Shown: positions 62,601 through 64,000 of the stretch, piece by piece
Layout of the letters: each line of letters starts with the position of its first letter
Position numbering within the stretch: the stretch's first letter is position 1
Assembly: GCA_963210315.1 (NCBI GenBank)
Contig: OY723264.1
Span: 124,001 to 188,000, forward strand
Source of the DNA: Rhynchopus euleeides
Lineage: Eukaryota; Euglenozoa; Diplonemea; Diplonemida; Diplonemidae
Reading direction: 5' to 3'
Length of the DNA: 64,000 nucleotides
The notes under the pieces: model-generated
Database searches by the model: none
What the model was told of the DNA's origin: nothing
Seen by the model: only the letters and a program-made list of their open reading frames with translations
Position numbers and translations under genes: made by a program

Positions 62601-64000
62601 GCCGCCGTGCAGCGCGTCCGCACCCTGCTGCCCGAGCAGCACGTCGTCCCCGGCGTCGCCGTGCAGGGTGTCGTTCGCACCGCCGTTGTCCGCAGCCGTG
62701 TGGATGGAACGGTACTGGTGCCCTGCCGGGAAGGAGCCGTTGAACAGCGCGTGGTCCCCCAGCAGCACGTCTGCCGCGTCCCCACCGGAGATCGTGTCGC
62801 TCCCCGTCCCGCCGAACAGGTAGTCCTCCCCGCCGTCGCCATGCAGCACGTCGTCCCCGCCACGCCCCTCCTCGAAGGTCGGCAGCACCGACTGCGCCCA
62901 CACCACCGTGTGGTCCGCACGCGCCAGCACGGCCTCCGCCTGGTCCCCGAACACCATGTCCAGCCCGGCGTTGCCCTCCACGTAGTCCGCCCCCTGCTGC
63001 GCGACCACCACATCGTCACCGGCCCCGCCGTAGATCCTGTCATCCCCGCCGTGCACACTGGCAGGGAAGACGGGGGTGAAGGTGCGCACCGCCCCCTGCC
63101 CCCCCACCTGTGTGGGCTGCTCCACCTTCCCGCTGTCTCCGAACACGAAGTCCTGCCCCTCCCCGCCGTGCAGCGTGTCCGCCCCGACACCGCCGACGAT
63201 GTAGTCGTCCCCCTCGCTGCCCTGCACCAGGTCCGCACCGCCGGCGTCCTCTGCCGTCGACTCCAGCACCTGCGTCAGCGTGTCCAGCGTGGCGCGCCCG
63301 TTGTCCCCGAACAGCCAGTCGTCTCCAGCGCTGCCCGTGATGTTGTCCGCCCCGTACCCGCCGAACACAATGTCGTTGCCCGCCCCGGCCACGACGGTGT
63401 CGTTCCCACCGATGCTGCCCGCATCCAGCGACAGCAGCTCCGACAGCTGCGTGGCGGCAACAAGCCGCACCTGCCCGTTGTCCCCGAACACCCAGTCGTC
63501 GCCGACGTCCCCCGCGATGATGTCTGCACCCGGCCCACCGAACACAAAGTCGTCTCCGTCGTGACCGGCCAGGGTGTCGTCGGCCCCGCTGTCCGCCACG
63601 GATAGCGTCGCGTACGTGCGCACGTAGGTCTGCGGGTCCGACGCGTCCCCGAACACATGCGCCTCCCCGTAGTCCCCGAACACCACGTCGTTGCCGGCGC
63701 TCCCGTTCACCGTGTCCGCACCGGCCCCGCCGAAAATAACGTCATCCCCTGCGTCCCCATCGACAGTGTCGTTCCCGCCGTGTCCGGCGTACGCAGCCGG
63801 TGTTGCGGCGTGCGCCTCCGCCACAGCCGCCAGCAGCCGCGTCACGTTCCCGTGGTCCCCGAAGAGCACGTCCGCCCCGTTACCCCCGGTGACGGTGTCG
63901 GCACCCTGCCCCCCGAAAACCACGTCGTCCCCCTCGCCCCCGGCGATACTGTCAGCGCCACCCTCTGCTGCAACCTCCACCAGCGTGGACCCGTACTCCG
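59678..64000 (-). CDS. Large RTX-repeat protein with a CUB-like domain (5' end beyond the window)
   Basis: The frame is open to the right edge, so the N-terminus is missing; numbering is from 63980. Residues 1-500 are dense Ca-binding nonapeptide repeats (GGxGxDxΦx, for example GGEGDDVVFGG). A CUB-like domain follows at about 555-635 (CWQTACSGQSVTVSW, then VLVRFESNNGREEHGF and CSAV). More RTX blocks occur between helical linkers up to about residue 1350. RTX repeats form Ca2+-dependent beta-rolls in secreted or surface proteins; no toxin or enzyme domain is visible, and adhesion or extracellular matrix is a fair guess. Near the 3' end the frame closes at 59859, but protein-like sequence (GGNDAIAADNAV, then HEMFDLLRLEHWERL) continues in the next frame to 59678. 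A 54-55-nt intron (GTGGGG..GGCAG) or a single extra G explains this. Confidence 0.85.

Overview
This is a GC-rich stretch of nuclear DNA from a unicellular eukaryote (a protist). The evidence is numerous short GT-AG introns of about 50-180 bp (donors mostly GTATG), intron-bearing class I aldolases, PDZ and SAP proteins, a myosin-like protein, and two kinds of retrotransposon. The lineage cannot be fixed from the sequence. The VIPER-like gene order of the tyrosine-recombinase element and the FY..DP/KYG repeats recall kinetoplastids, but the frequent cis-spliced introns do not. Every gene and every retroelement reading frame I can support lies on the minus strand.

Layout from left to right: (1) 1-9.8 kb holds an apparently intact non-LTR retrotransposon (reverse transcriptase, restriction-like endonuclease and OTU protease in one 2,315-codon frame), a pair of identical 166-bp direct repeats, and an internally deleted copy of the same retroelement. 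The deleted copy abuts a frame-broken secreted-protein gene (9.8-11.6 kb). (2) 13.3-14.6 kb is a secreted single-domain catalase-peroxidase. (3) 17.5-23.1 kb is a tyrosine-recombinase retroelement (gag, then recombinase, then RT-RNase H) with split direct repeats, fused head-to-tail to an internally deleted copy. (4) 24.5-36.7 kb is a gene row: a hydrophobic repeat protein, a secreted protein, a coiled-coil/PDZ protein, an SH2-like protein, and a 1,748-residue divergent myosin-like protein without a usable P-loop. (5) 37.1-47.8 kb carries three class I fructose-bisphosphate aldolase genes. Copies 2 and 3 are nearly identical and are separated by a second, decayed tyrosine-recombinase element (41.2-46.3 kb) whose split direct repeats are complete. 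(6) 48.1-50.8 kb is a six-exon, two-pass membrane protein. (7) 51.2-51.9 kb is an AT-rich giant palindrome in GC-rich surroundings. (8) 53.3-57.9 kb holds a SAP-domain gene and a helical protein of unknown function, with palindromic GTCGAC repeats and long G or C runs between them. (9) 59.7-64.0 kb is the 3' part of a large RTX-repeat protein with an embedded CUB-like domain; it runs off the window edge.

Exon joins were made by hand. For the aldolases, the myosin-like gene, the PDZ gene and the two-pass membrane gene the exon sums are exact multiples of three, which supports those models. Domain calls rest on motif reading only; no searches were run.
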